In this document: piece by piece, positions 16,950 to 25,253 of the stretch
Layout: each line of letters begins with the position of its first letter
Position numbering within the stretch: position 1 is the first letter of the stretch
NCBI GenBank assembly: GCA_902779055.1
Contig: CACZAD010000005.1
Location: 1 to 64,000, forward strand
Length of the DNA: 64,000 bases
Origin: Fibrobacter succinogenes
GTDB taxonomy: Bacteria; Fibrobacterota; Fibrobacteria; Fibrobacterales; Fibrobacteraceae
Reading direction: 5' to 3'
Position numbers and translations under genes: made by a program
Notes under the pieces: generated by a model
The model's input: the letters and a program-made list of their open reading frames with translations, nothing else
Databases searched by the model: none
Told to the model about the DNA's origin: nothing

Positions 16950-18581
16950 ATGAATACCCAAAAATTACTTATGGCATTTATGGTGCCTCTTGCATTCGCC
17001 GCTTGTTCCGAAATTGATGATATGGTGCCGAATGCTCCGTCGGACGAACAGAAAGGTTTGTCTTCGAGCGGTGAAGATGTTGTCGCTTCGAGTTCAAGTT
17101 CCCTGGAGGGGAATTCGGATGCTGTATATACGGGAGTGAAGGTCTATGTTACGGATCCGGGCCAGTATATTACCATAGCCGAATTGAATCCGGAGACTTT
17201 GGAAAATCTTTACGACGTGTTTTACGGTTCGAGGTATCTTGATGATGGAACCGGCGACAAGACTCACGTTGTCGAAGGTCTGTCCTTGAAAAGCCCCTAT
17301 GTGAAGGTCGGGTACGGGAGAGACTGCCGTCCGTATAATATTGTTGACTTGCGAGAATCGGATGCTGTCGCGGTGAATGAGAAGACTTATTTTGAAAGTA
17401 TCCGTGCGCTTCATCTGATGAAGTCGGGGAAGAGTTTCTCCGATGCGAAAAAGCAGGCTGGCCGTGAATTTCTTGAAGCATTTGGCGCCAATGGCGCTTT
17501 GTGCGATAAGGACGAAACGACCTGTATGAAAAACAAGGATTATAGTGACTACATCCGGTTCGTTGCCAATTTTGCAGATTATTCAACAGAAGATACTCTT
17601 GTTGCAAGGTTTGAAAAGTGTGGCAATCTTACTTGTGATGAAGAGGCTATGAAAAAGCGCTATATGACGGAAATCTCGGATCTTGTCTGGGATAGTAATG
17701 TAGAAGGATCGAGTGATGATGAACGTTCCTATCTGGGGGATTTCTATGCGAAGTTGATCGGGGAAGGTTCGTGTACGGCCGAGAACGAAGGCAAGTCTTA
17801 TGAAATGTTGCGTTCGGTAAGGGCGTACCTGCCTGTTGTCATGAGTTGCCATTCTGGAAAATGGAAGATTGCGTATAAAGAAATGGAACATACGATGGGA
17901 ACGATGACTGATGAACGCAATGGAAAGACGTATAAGACCGTAACGTATGATTTGAACGGTACGACCCAGACTTGGTTGGCTGAACAGTTGGCTTACGCTT
18001 TGGATGGTTTGCAAGTTCCGTGCGAAGAAGATTCGGCGCTCTGTGGCTCTTACTTTATAGAAAATGCGCTGAATGTAGATTCTTCTTTGGTGTATCCGTC
18101 TGCAGATTCCTGTATGAAACTCAAGTTTAGCGAGTGTACTTGGTGTTCGGAAGACGCAACTCCTGAAAATTTTAAAGATGAGTGCAGAGATCGTTCTGAT
18201 CGCTATATTAGCTTGAAGTCCGTGGCTGTTGTAGAATCGGTGATGAAGGAAAAGGGCGTTTATCAGGGAATCTGTCCTGATGGGTGGCACATTCCGACGT
18301 TCGATGAACTGAATAAGTTGCTGAATTATCTGTTGGAATTCTATAAGCCCATGATTTCGGAATCGGCTAAAAAAGAAATTGACGAAGACGAAAAGAGATC
18401 GTGGGTGTATGAGCTTCTCAATACCACGGCTTTAGGTGATCCGATTGGCTTTGGGTTGGACCGTTATAGTCCGGGCTTCTTTGCAATAGAAGGTTCTTTG
18501 CCTCTGCCTGTGTTTAATTTTGGATACTCGTCGGGTGAATATGCGCAGATTTCTGCGTTTGTCCGCTGCGTCAAGGATTAG
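16950..18581 (+). CDS. FISUMP-domain lipoprotein (cassette 3, second)
   Basis: A 543-residue lipoprotein with a shorter signal (MVPLAFAAC) than its neighbours and a short serine-rich linker after the cysteine. The central block is present as HLMKSGKSFSDAKKQAGREF, and the FISUMP domain as QTWLAEQLAYAL, GICPDGWHIPTFDELNKL and a closing FVRCVKD. The different signal sequence suggests it joined the cassette separately from the others rather than arising from the gene beside it. An AAGGAGG site precedes the ATG at 16950. Confidence 0.87.
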   Translation: MNTQKLLMAFMVPLAFAACSEIDDMVPNAPSDEQKGLSSSGEDVVASSSSSLEGNSDAVYTGVKVYVTDPGQYITIAELNPETLENLYDVFYGSRYLDDGTGDKTHVVEGLSLKSPYVKVGYGRDCRPYNIVDLRESDAVAVNEKTYFESIRALHLMKSGKSFSDAKKQAGREFLEAFGANGALCDKDETTCMKNKDYSDYIRFVANFADYSTEDTLVARFEKCGNLTCDEEAMKKRYMTEISDLVWDSNVEGSSDDERSYLGDFYAKLIGEGSCTAENEGKSYEMLRSVRAYLPVVMSCHSGKWKIAYKEMEHTMGTMTDERNGKTYKTVTYDLNGTTQTWLAEQLAYALDGLQVPCEEDSALCGSYFIENALNVDSSLVYPSADSCMKLKFSECTWCSEDATPENFKDECRDRSDRYISLKSVAVVESVMKEKGVYQGICPDGWHIPTFDELNKLLNYLLEFYKPMISESAKKEIDEDEKRSWVYELLNTTALGDPIGFGLDRYSPGFFAIEGSLPLPVFNFGYSSGEYAQISAFVRCVKD

Positions 18582-18587
18582 AATTTT

Positions 18588-18632
18588 TTGTTAGGAGGAA
18601 GGGAAGACGGGCTTCGGCCCGCCTTCTTTTTT
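18588..18632 (+). terminator. Stray ribosome-binding-site copy and terminator of cassette 3
   Basis: TTGTTAGGAGGAAGG (18588 on) is followed by GAAGACGGGC, TTCG and GCCCGCCTTC, then TTTTTT. The stem has one A-C mismatch compared with cassettes 1 and 2. Confidence 0.85.
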
Positions 18633-18635
18633 CTT

Positions 18636-18662
18636 TGTCATTCCCGGCTTGACAGGGAATCT
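18636..18662. repeat. Dispersed hairpin repeat, imperfect
   Basis: GTCATTCCCGGCTTGACAGG and following bases keep the outline of the intergenic hairpin, but only ATTCCC and GGGAAT still pair. Confidence 0.55.
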
Positions 18663-18725
18663 CCTTTTGCGAAATATTGTATCTTTACTCTATCTTGCGC
18701 CTTGTGTGCGTAAAAAGGATTTATT

Positions 18726-19481
18726 ATGAAACTTGGTAAGACTGAACTCCGTTTGAATGCAGAAATTGAAAAGCGTGGTGCCTTGTTTGCCGTGCTATTG
18801 GATCCGGATACGTCGGACGAAGCCGCCTTTGTTAAAGCCGGCTCCCTTGCTGCAGAGAACGGTGCTGACCTCCTTTTGGTGGGTGGCTCTTACCTCGGTA
18901 ACTTTACGCTTCCCAAGCAGGTGGCGGCCCTAAAGGCGAATGTCGATTTGCCGGTGGTCCTTTTCCCGGGTGGAGCATCCCAGGTCGTTCCTGGCTTTGA
19001 TGCCATGCTTTTCATGACGCTCGTGAGCGGTCGCAATCCGAACTACCTCATCGACGAACAGGTTCGCGGTGGTGCCCTCGTGCGCGCGCTCAATATGGAA
19101 GCGATCCCGACGGCTTACCAGCTCATCAACAGCGGCAAGCGTACGACGGTCGAATACATCAGTGGCACGATGCCGGTTCCCGCCAACAAGCCCAAGCTCA
19201 GCATGGTGAACTCCATCGCCGCAGAACTTATGGGCATGCGCTACGTTTACCTCGAAGCGGGTAGCGGCGCCGAAGAACCCGTCCCGGTCGAACATATTGC
19301 CTACACGCGCAAGGCCACCGAAATGACCATCATCACCGGTGGTGGCATCAAGGATCCGCAAACTGCCGCCGTCCGCGTTGCCGCCGGCGCACAGATCATC
19401 GTGACTGGAACCCTCTGGGAAAAGGTCAACGATCCTGCTTTGCTCAAAGAATTCGCCGCCGCCATCCACGTGAAAGGCTAA
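18726..19481 (+). CDS. Geranylgeranylglyceryl phosphate synthase family protein
   Basis: A 251-residue TIM-barrel prenyltransferase. The family joins a long polyprenyl diphosphate to sn-glycerol-1-phosphate through an ether bond. Archaea use it for membrane lipids; related enzymes occur in Bacteroidetes. The motifs LLDPD, GGSYLG, LFPGGAS, YLEAGSGA, ITGGGI and IVTGT are in the expected order. No signal peptide; cytoplasmic or membrane-associated. AAAAGGA precedes the ATG, and TATCTTT boxes lie upstream at about 18678. Chain length cannot be told from the sequence, so I give no gene symbol. Confidence 0.9.
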   Translation: MKLGKTELRLNAEIEKRGALFAVLLDPDTSDEAAFVKAGSLAAENGADLLLVGGSYLGNFTLPKQVAALKANVDLPVVLFPGGASQVVPGFDAMLFMTLVSGRNPNYLIDEQVRGGALVRALNMEAIPTAYQLINSGKRTTVEYISGTMPVPANKPKLSMVNSIAAELMGMRYVYLEAGSGAEEPVPVEHIAYTRKATEMTIITGGGIKDPQTAAVRVAAGAQIIVTGTLWEKVNDPALLKEFAAAIHVKG

Positions 19482-19523
19482 AAAGCTCGCTTTTATAACC
19501 TTTGAATTGCTAAAGCATTACGC

Positions 19524-19620
19524 CTGTCACCCCGGCCATTGTGTCGGGGTCACCTATTACCTCGACCACTTTTGTCACCCCGGACTGTCATCCCGGACTC
19601 CGTTCCGGGACGGGGTCACC
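19524..19620. repeat. Hairpin repeats, two of them nested
   Basis: A first unit (19524-19553) folds through CCCCGG and TCGGGG. A second unit, beginning GTCACCCCGG near 19574, is interrupted by a complete third unit (GTCATCCCGGACTCCGTTCC and following bases, 19587-19610), after which its second arm CGGGGTCACC resumes. The rest of 19482-19668 holds no gene that I can support. Confidence 0.65.
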
Positions 19621-19668
19621 TTTTTTTTATAGCGCTTTTAAAAAACTTGTTCTTATAGAAAAACCCTA

Positions 19669-19691
19669 ATTCATAATTTTAAATTATGAAT
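19669..19691. promoter_or_regulatory. Perfect 23-base palindrome upstream of a lipoprotein gene
   Basis: ATTCATAATTT, one central T, then AAATTATGAAT. It lies 42 bases before a TACATTTG box (19733-19740) and 113 bases before the start of the next gene, so it is a possible operator. No regulator can be named. Confidence 0.45.
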
Positions 19692-19803
19692 CCGATTGAA
19701 AGAAAGTATTAGTCAAAACGGCTAAATCCATCTACATTTGTGCCCGAAAAAAAGAGCTCTTGAAAAATTCATCGTTAAAAACAATCTTAAGGAGATTGAA
19801 TTT

Positions 19804-20331
19804 ATGAAGTTCAAGTTCATTGCCGTGGCATACCTCGTTCTCGCTATTGCCGTGCTGTTTACGGCTTGCGAAAAGGTGGAAAACTGCCACTATGATGAAG
19901 TCGCCAAGACGCTCAAATGCCAGGGCCAGACGTACTCTACCGTCGAAACGGGTGACCGTGTCTGGATGGCCGAAAATGCCAATCTCATGAATTTCGATTC
20001 TAGCTATTGCTATGGCAATAACCTCGACAACTGCAAGAAGTACGGCCGTCTTTATGACTGGAAGTCCGCCAATGACGCTTGCCCCACGGGTTGGGAACTC
20101 CCGAAGCAGGCCGACTTCGAAAAGGCTGATCTTAAGCTTTTGAACATCGGCAAGGATGGCTTCCGCTATTACGACGGAAAGTTCGCCGACGAAAACGTAA
20201 GCGCAAGCTTCTGGACTGCCGATGAATTCGACGAATCTCGTGCCGTCATGGTCCGCGTACAAGACAAAGTAACGTACGAACATTACAACAAGACTATCGC
20301 CGCCTCCGTCCGCTGCGTCAAGGTGAAATAG
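19804..20331 (+). CDS. Small FISUMP-domain lipoprotein
   Basis: A 175-residue protein that is almost only signal peptide and FISUMP domain: lipobox LFTAC near residue 20, then RVWMAENANLMNFDSSYCYG, KYGRLYDWKSAND, ACPTGWELPKQADF, FWTADEF and a closing SVRCVK. It is close to the minimal form of the domain, with the cysteine pair around SYCYGNNLDNCKKYG typical of the family. The ATG at 19804 has AAGGAG about ten bases upstream; an upstream start at 19738 would lie within the promoter-like box. A hairpin repeat and a terminator follow. Confidence 0.9.
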   Translation: MKFKFIAVAYLVLAIAVLFTACEKVENCHYDEVAKTLKCQGQTYSTVETGDRVWMAENANLMNFDSSYCYGNNLDNCKKYGRLYDWKSANDACPTGWELPKQADFEKADLKLLNIGKDGFRYYDGKFADENVSASFWTADEFDESRAVMVRVQDKVTYEHYNKTIAASVRCVKVK

Positions 20332-20341
20332 CGCTAAAATT

Positions 20342-20371
20342 TGTCATGCCTGCCTCCGAGCAGGCACCTCC
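20342..20371. repeat. Dispersed hairpin repeat
   Basis: TGTCATGCCTGCCTCCGAGC and following bases fold through TGCCTGC and GCAGGCA around TCCGA. Confidence 0.7.
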
Positions 20372-20406
20372 CTAAACAATCCTCTTAGCTGAATCATAAC
20401 AAAGGG

Positions 20407-20441
20407 GTCTTGCGGTCTAATCGCTGCAAGGCTCTTTTTTT
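20407..20441 (+). terminator. Intrinsic terminator
   Basis: GTCTTGC pairs with GCAAGGC (20426-20432, one wobble) and is followed by TCTTTTTTT. It ends transcription from the small lipoprotein gene. Confidence 0.75.
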
Positions 20442-20563
20442 GGCGTTTGCGGGTCTAAAAAACGCACGATATTCGCGATTTCGTACGTCTTTTCTCTTTA
20501 TAAATACATATATTCAAAATGTGGATGCCGTGCGCGTTGTGCGGCGTCGTTTCGAGGTTTACG

Positions 20564-20854
20564 ATGAAGAATCTAGTGATTGTCACTTATGTACTCAGGG
20601 CTCTCGGCTTTGTTCTGGTCTTGCTTTCGCTTTTCGGCCATAGCTTTATTCTGAACCTTTTCCCGGGGCTCGAAGGTATGTCTATCAACCCGATCTTCTA
20701 TTCGGGCATTATCGTCTATTTGCTTGGCGCGGTCATCTACTTCTTCATCAACAAAAAAGAAAAGGCCGACCGTCGCCGTCGTGAAATTGAAGAATCCTAT
20801 AAGGCCGCCGGACTCGGCGACTCTGCCGATGACAAAGATTCTTCCGAAAAGTGA
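20564..20854 (+). CDS. Small membrane protein, first gene of the ABC/PilT-like operon
   Basis: A 96-residue protein with two membrane segments (VIVTYVLRALGFVLVLLSLF and ISGIIVYLLGAV-like around residue 60) and a charged cytoplasmic tail ending DSADDKDSSEK. I do not recognise the family. The ATG at 20564 has GAGG ten bases upstream and places a hydrophobic segment at the N-terminus; an ATG at 20519 adds 15 residues but overlaps a TATATTC promoter-like box. The ABC ATPase gene begins eight bases after its stop, so they are cotranscribed. Confidence 0.7.
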   Translation: MKNLVIVTYVLRALGFVLVLLSLFGHSFILNLFPGLEGMSINPIFYSGIIVYLLGAVIYFFINKKEKADRRRREIEESYKAAGLGDSADDKDSSEK

Positions 20855-20862
20855 TTGCGTGT

Positions 20863-21786
20863 ATGAGTGATTTTATGATTGAGATTGAGCATCTGCACAA
20901 GACGTACCGCAGCGGCTTTACGATGAAGCCCAAGCTTGCGCTCAAGGACGTGAGTTTCAATGTCGAGGCAGGTCAGGTTTATGGTTTTATCGGGCCTAAC
21001 GGGGCGGGCAAGTCCACCACGATCAAGGTCTTGACGGGGCTCTTGAATTTTGATTCGGGCAAGGTTCTGGTGAACGGGATTTCTCCGCGCGATACAAAGA
21101 GCCGCCAGTTCATCGGTTATTCTCCGGAACAGCCGTATTTTTACGATTACCTCACGGGTCGTGAACTTTTGCGCTTTTACGGCAAGCTCGTGGGCCTCAA
21201 GGGCGCCGAACTCGAATCCCGCATTGGCTGGGCGCTTGAACTTTTGCACGCCAACAAGGACTGGATCGACCGCCGTCTGCGTTCGTACTCCAAGGGTATG
21301 ATGCAGCGTGTGGGCATTGCGCAGGCCATTCTCGGAAAGCCGAAGCTTTTGATTCTCGACGAACCGATGAGCGGTCTCGATCCGATGGGCCGTCGCGATG
21401 TGCGTGAAGCGATTATGCAGTTGAACCGCGATGGCGTGACGATTTTCTATTCGAGCCATTTGCTCAGCGACGTGGAATCCATCAGCCACCGCGTGGCGAT
21501 GATTGTCGACGGACACATCGTGCGCGAAGGAACGGTTGATGAAATCACGGAATCTTGCGGCGTCGAATACCACGTGCGCACGCGTGAAGCGATTCTGGAA
21601 GCGGACTTGCCGCGCGGCGTGACGCTCGCTGGCCACCCGCAAGAATTCATCTGTGCCGACGATGTGGCGCGTGACCGTCTGCTCGGTTACTGCCTTTCTA
21701 ACGGAATTGCCGTAGAAAAGATGGACCACAAGCGTCCGAGTCTCGAAGATATTTTGACGGAGGAAATTGCCCGTGCAGACGCTTAA
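20863..21786 (+). CDS. ABC transporter ATP-binding protein
   Basis: A 307-residue ATPase subunit for the permease encoded next. Walker A is GPNGAGKSTT, the signature is YSKGMMQRVG (the S-x-G-x-x form seen in export and lipid-type subunits), Walker B is LLILDEP, followed by SGLDP and the switch histidine in SSHLLSD. The C-terminal 70 residues after the core are typical of CcmA/NatA-like exporters. Several starts are possible; the ATG at 20863 was chosen because it leaves a full N-terminal strand before EIEHLHKTY. The gene overlaps the next by 14 bases. Confidence 0.92.
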   Translation: MSDFMIEIEHLHKTYRSGFTMKPKLALKDVSFNVEAGQVYGFIGPNGAGKSTTIKVLTGLLNFDSGKVLVNGISPRDTKSRQFIGYSPEQPYFYDYLTGRELLRFYGKLVGLKGAELESRIGWALELLHANKDWIDRRLRSYSKGMMQRVGIAQAILGKPKLLILDEPMSGLDPMGRRDVREAIMQLNRDGVTIFYSSHLLSDVESISHRVAMIVDGHIVREGTVDEITESCGVEYHVRTREAILEADLPRGVTLAGHPQEFICADDVARDRLLGYCLSNGIAVEKMDHKRPSLEDILTEEIARADA

Positions 21787-22576
21787 GCATATCGGCATCA
21801 TTGCCCTCAATACGTTCCGCGAATCGATTCGCGACAAGATTCTTTATAACATCGGCTTTTTGGCGATTGCGCTTACGCTTTTTAGCATTGTGCTTGGCGA
21901 ATGGTCGGTGTTTGACCGTGCCTACGTGATCAAGTCCACGACGCTTTCGGTGATGAGCCTTTCGGGCCTTCTGATTTCCATCTTTGTGGGCATCAGCCTT
22001 GTGCAAAAGGAAATCCAGCGGCGCACGGTGCTTACGCTTTTGTCAAAGCCCATTAGCCGTGCTGCGTTCATCGTGGGCAAGTACTTTGGGCTGTTGGCGG
22101 TTGTCGCCGTTCACCTGACGCTTCTCACGGGAATCTATTATGCGATCTTGTGGGTCACGGGTTCTAGCCCGACGCTCAGCCTCTTGACGGCGATCTACCT
22201 TATCTTTTGCGAGATGGCGGTCGTCATTGCGGTGGCACTCCTGTTCAGCAGCTTTAGCAGCACGGTGCTTTCGGCTCTCTTTACGCTTGGCGTTTATTTT
22301 GCGGGCCACTTGAGCGACCAGCTCATGGAACAGGTCAAGTTTGCAAGCCGTATGGGCGAACTCCAGGGCGCATCTTCGGCGATTCTTGAAAAGGCGGCGG
22401 TCGTGATCCACGCCGTGTTCCCGGGACTTTACCGCTTTAACGTGACGAACTACGTGGTTCACGGAGTGGCGCTCCCGGATATGTATCTGTTCTGGAATTC
22501 CCTTTACGCACTGGGTTACATCGGTGTGTTCCTTGCTATTGCAAGCTGGTGGTTCAGTAGGAGGGACTTCCTGTGA
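21773..22576 (+). CDS. ABC transporter permease, ABC-2 type
   Basis: A 267-residue membrane protein with six segments. The N-terminus (IIALNTFRESIRDKILYNI) and the motif QKEIQRRTVLTLLSKPISR after the second segment mark the NosY/ABC-2 permease type. With the upstream ATPase it should form an exporter; the substrate is unknown. The GTG at 21773 stands nine bases after GGAGG, a better distance than the TTG at 21767. The stop codon overlaps the GTG of the next gene, so translation is coupled. Confidence 0.88.
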   Translation: MQTLKHIGIIALNTFRESIRDKILYNIGFLAIALTLFSIVLGEWSVFDRAYVIKSTTLSVMSLSGLLISIFVGISLVQKEIQRRTVLTLLSKPISRAAFIVGKYFGLLAVVAVHLTLLTGIYYAILWVTGSSPTLSLLTAIYLIFCEMAVVIAVALLFSSFSSTVLSALFTLGVYFAGHLSDQLMEQVKFASRMGELQGASSAILEKAAVVIHAVFPGLYRFNVTNYVVHGVALPDMYLFWNSLYALGYIGVFLAIASWWFSRRDFL

Positions 22577-24237
22577 GAAACCAGTATATCGCAAAAGTCC
22601 TTGTCCATAACAAGGTTGTGGCCGAAGACGTTGTCAAGGCGCACTGGGGCGAGATTACCGATTCGATGGATATCGGTCAGGTGCTTGTCCGTGCGGGAAT
22701 CCTGAAAGAAAGTATGTATGCGAAGGTGCTTGCCTTTGTGCAGAACCTCGAGGCGAAAAATGCGAAGGCGGCACCGTCGGCGCATTCGGCTGCTTCCGCA
22801 GCTTCGACGAGTTCGCAGGCTAAGTCTACGGCTCCTGCGCATCCCGCTCCGTCATCAGCTCCTGCACAAAATGCTCCGGCCGCGCACGTCCAGCCGACTC
22901 CTGCGCCTGCCGTACAGGCTGCACCGGCACCTAAGCCGGCCGAAGAACCTGCGATAAAAATCGAAGGCAACAGCAGCCTCTATGGCGAAGCTTCTGCATC
23001 TTCCGTGGTCATCGAAAAGGTCGAAGGTCTCGAAACGACGAGCATGGCAAGCGTCCAGGTTCCGGTTGAATCCGAAGCCTCTGCCGATGAAGGCAAGAGC
23101 GAAGAACTGCCGTCACAGTTTGCTGTGTCTACAGGTGAAGGCGCTGCGGTTGAAGCTCCTGATACGCTCCATCCGATTACCTCGCTTGCAAAGATTATCG
23201 CTTACGCCCGTAAGTTCAACGTCACGGACGTTTACCTCTACGCCGACCGCCAGATTACTATGCGCCAGTCGGGAACGCTCTTTATCGCTTCCGAGAAGGT
23301 GCTCGAAAAAACACATTTGATGGACCGCCTTGCCGAAGCTGCCGAAGGTTTTGCTGACGGCTACAAGATTGTCGTCGGTCGCAACTTCAGCAAGACTTTT
23401 GCGCTCCCCGGTGTTGGCCGAGCCCGCATTTCGGTCACGTGGAACGACGTGATCCCGAGCATATCCATCCGCATCATTCCGATGGAATCGATTGCGCTCG
23501 AAAATCTTTACCTGCCAGAATTCTGCCATCAGTTTGCCGCATTGAACAGTGGTCTAGTGCTGGTTGCTGGGCCTTCTGCAAGTGGGCGCTCCACGACAGT
23601 GACAGCCTTTGCCGAGGCGATTGCCGCGAATAGGGAAGTGTTCATCCAGACCGTCGAAAAGCCGATTGAACGTCTGCTGAAAAATCCGCATGGGGCGATT
23701 GCCCAGCGCGAAGTTGGCCTGCATGTGAGTTCGGGGGCTGCGGGGATTGAACTTGCCATCCGTACGGGGGCAAACGTCATCCTCTTTGACCATCTCGAAT
23801 CGATGGAAGAACTGTCGCTGTTGATGCAGGCTTCGAATGCGGGCGCTCTCGTGTTTGCCGTGGCTAGTGGCAATAACATCCACGCATTGCTTTCGCGTTT
23901 GCTGATGTCGGTGCCGAGCGAAAACCGCACGTCGTTTGCGAATTCGCTTGCCGACCAGCTCAAGGGCGTCATCGTGCAGCATTTGATCCCCGTGGTCGAA
24001 AACCAGGGTCTTGTCCTTGCGACTGAATCGATGAAGGTCACGTCGACGATTGCTGGCATGATCCGCAAATGCGATGTGTCGCAGATTGTCTCTGCCATCA
24101 GCAGTCAAAAGGATCAAGGTGTAACGCTGGATGATTCCTTGCAGATGTGCGTGGATTCCGGTTACATCGATGGTAGCGAAGCTTGGAAACGTGCAAACGA
24201 CAGCCGGCGTTTTGCTTCTTACCGCAAGGTTAAATAG
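22573..24237 (+). CDS. PilT-like ATPase with degenerate active site
   Basis: A 554-residue protein. Residues 1-60 resemble the N-terminal domain of type II secretion/MSHA ATPases (SMDIGQVLVRAGILKES). A 100-residue alanine- and proline-rich linker follows. From residue 200 it follows PilT, the type IV pilus retraction motor: GPSASGRSTT for Walker A, AQREVG, VILFDHLES in place of VILVGEMRD, and the C-terminal TLDDSLQMCVDSGYI. The Walker A lysine is arginine and the catalytic glutamate of the Walker B region is missing, so ATP hydrolysis is doubtful. GGAGG precedes the GTG start. A scaffold or regulatory role beside the next gene is my inference. Confidence 0.82.
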   Translation: MRNQYIAKVLVHNKVVAEDVVKAHWGEITDSMDIGQVLVRAGILKESMYAKVLAFVQNLEAKNAKAAPSAHSAASAASTSSQAKSTAPAHPAPSSAPAQNAPAAHVQPTPAPAVQAAPAPKPAEEPAIKIEGNSSLYGEASASSVVIEKVEGLETTSMASVQVPVESEASADEGKSEELPSQFAVSTGEGAAVEAPDTLHPITSLAKIIAYARKFNVTDVYLYADRQITMRQSGTLFIASEKVLEKTHLMDRLAEAAEGFADGYKIVVGRNFSKTFALPGVGRARISVTWNDVIPSISIRIIPMESIALENLYLPEFCHQFAALNSGLVLVAGPSASGRSTTVTAFAEAIAANREVFIQTVEKPIERLLKNPHGAIAQREVGLHVSSGAAGIELAIRTGANVILFDHLESMEELSLLMQASNAGALVFAVASGNNIHALLSRLLMSVPSENRTSFANSLADQLKGVIVQHLIPVVENQGLVLATESMKVTSTIAGMIRKCDVSQIVSAISSQKDQGVTLDDSLQMCVDSGYIDGSEAWKRANDSRRFASYRKVK

Positions 24238-24248
24238 CGGGGTTTGTC

Positions 24249-25253
24249 ATGGCATCAGAAATTGAATCACTTTTGGAATATGCCCTGAATGTCGGGGCTA
24301 GCGACTTGATTGTCACTGAGGGGGCTCCCTCGGCGGTTCGTTTTGCGGGGCGCGTTTGTGCCATTCCCGATGCTAGCGTCCTTCCGTTTGGAACCCTTGC
24401 CGAATTTTTGGGGGCGCTCGAAGGCGAATCGGGAACATTTGTCGGTGGACCTTGGCATGATACCAGGTGGCGCGTGAAGTACTTCCGCGAAGCTTTGGGC
24501 AACGCCGCCATTTTCCGCCCGCTGATGGCTGAATGCCCTGATTTTACGTCGCTTGGCGCTCCTGCATCGCTTGATAATTTGCTGGGAGTGAGTTCCGGCC
24601 TTGTCGTATTTGGCGGTCCTGTCTGTTCGGGCAAGACGGTGTCGGCGACCTCGTTTGTCTCGTCGATGTGTTCGTCCAACATTTTGCGGTTCTGCAATTT
24701 GGACTCGGCCCATGAACTGCCCCTGAAAACGGGCGAAAGCCTTATGCTCCAGAATTCCGTGGGCACGACCTCCGAAAAGCTGGAACAGGGCCTCCGTAGC
24801 GGAACCGACCTGTTCTGGGTCGGCGACTTTGAAGAGTCGACTTTGATTCCCATTTTGCGCGCCGCAGAGTCGGGGGCGCTGGTCGTCGTGAACGTGACTG
24901 CCGGGAATGCCGTTGGCGTTGTGGATGCGCTCCTTTCGGCAGCATCCCCCGAAAATAGGGACCTTGTCCGCACGATGCTTGCTTCGGTCCTCAAGGCGGT
25001 TGTCGTCCAGAGACTTTTACCTGCAGCAGAGGGCAACGGTGCCGTATCTGCCTGGGAAATCCTTTTTAACACGCAAAACGTGGCCTCTCATATCCGTAGT
25101 GGTGATCATTTCAAGCTCCCGTCCATTATTGCAGCCTCCGCTTCAGAAGGAATGCTGTTGATGGATGATTGCCTGGCTGAACTGGTCCGCTCCGGTTACG
25201 TGAGTGCCGAAGATGCAGGTCGGTATGTTTCCAATCCCGCTAGGTTGGCTTAA
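24249..25253 (+). CDS. Second PilT-like ATPase
   Basis: A 334-residue PilT homologue lacking the long linker of its neighbour. Residues 1-100 match the PilT N-terminal domain (LEYALNVGASDLIVTEGAPS, RFAGRV). Walker A is intact (GPVCSGKT near residue 123). The Walker B region reads LFWVGDFEES, with aspartate in place of the usual glutamate, and the histidine box is replaced (VVVNVTAGNAV). The C-terminus LMDDCLAELVRSGYVSAEDA follows the PilT pattern. It lies 11 bases after the first PilT-like gene. The pair may form one mixed hexamer, as PilT and PilU do; that is inference. Confidence 0.8.
   Translation: MASEIESLLEYALNVGASDLIVTEGAPSAVRFAGRVCAIPDASVLPFGTLAEFLGALEGESGTFVGGPWHDTRWRVKYFREALGNAAIFRPLMAECPDFTSLGAPASLDNLLGVSSGLVVFGGPVCSGKTVSATSFVSSMCSSNILRFCNLDSAHELPLKTGESLMLQNSVGTTSEKLEQGLRSGTDLFWVGDFEESTLIPILRAAESGALVVVNVTAGNAVGVVDALLSAASPENRDLVRTMLASVLKAVVVQRLLPAAEGNGAVSAWEILFNTQNVASHIRSGDHFKLPSIIAASASEGMLLMDDCLAELVRSGYVSAEDAGRYVSNPARLA

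Noticed and set aside
9045..18601. The repeated TTGTTAGGAGGAAA as integron-type recombination sites
   Set aside because: No integrase gene is present and the sequence lacks the inverted core sites of attC; it is plainly a ribosome-binding-site copy.
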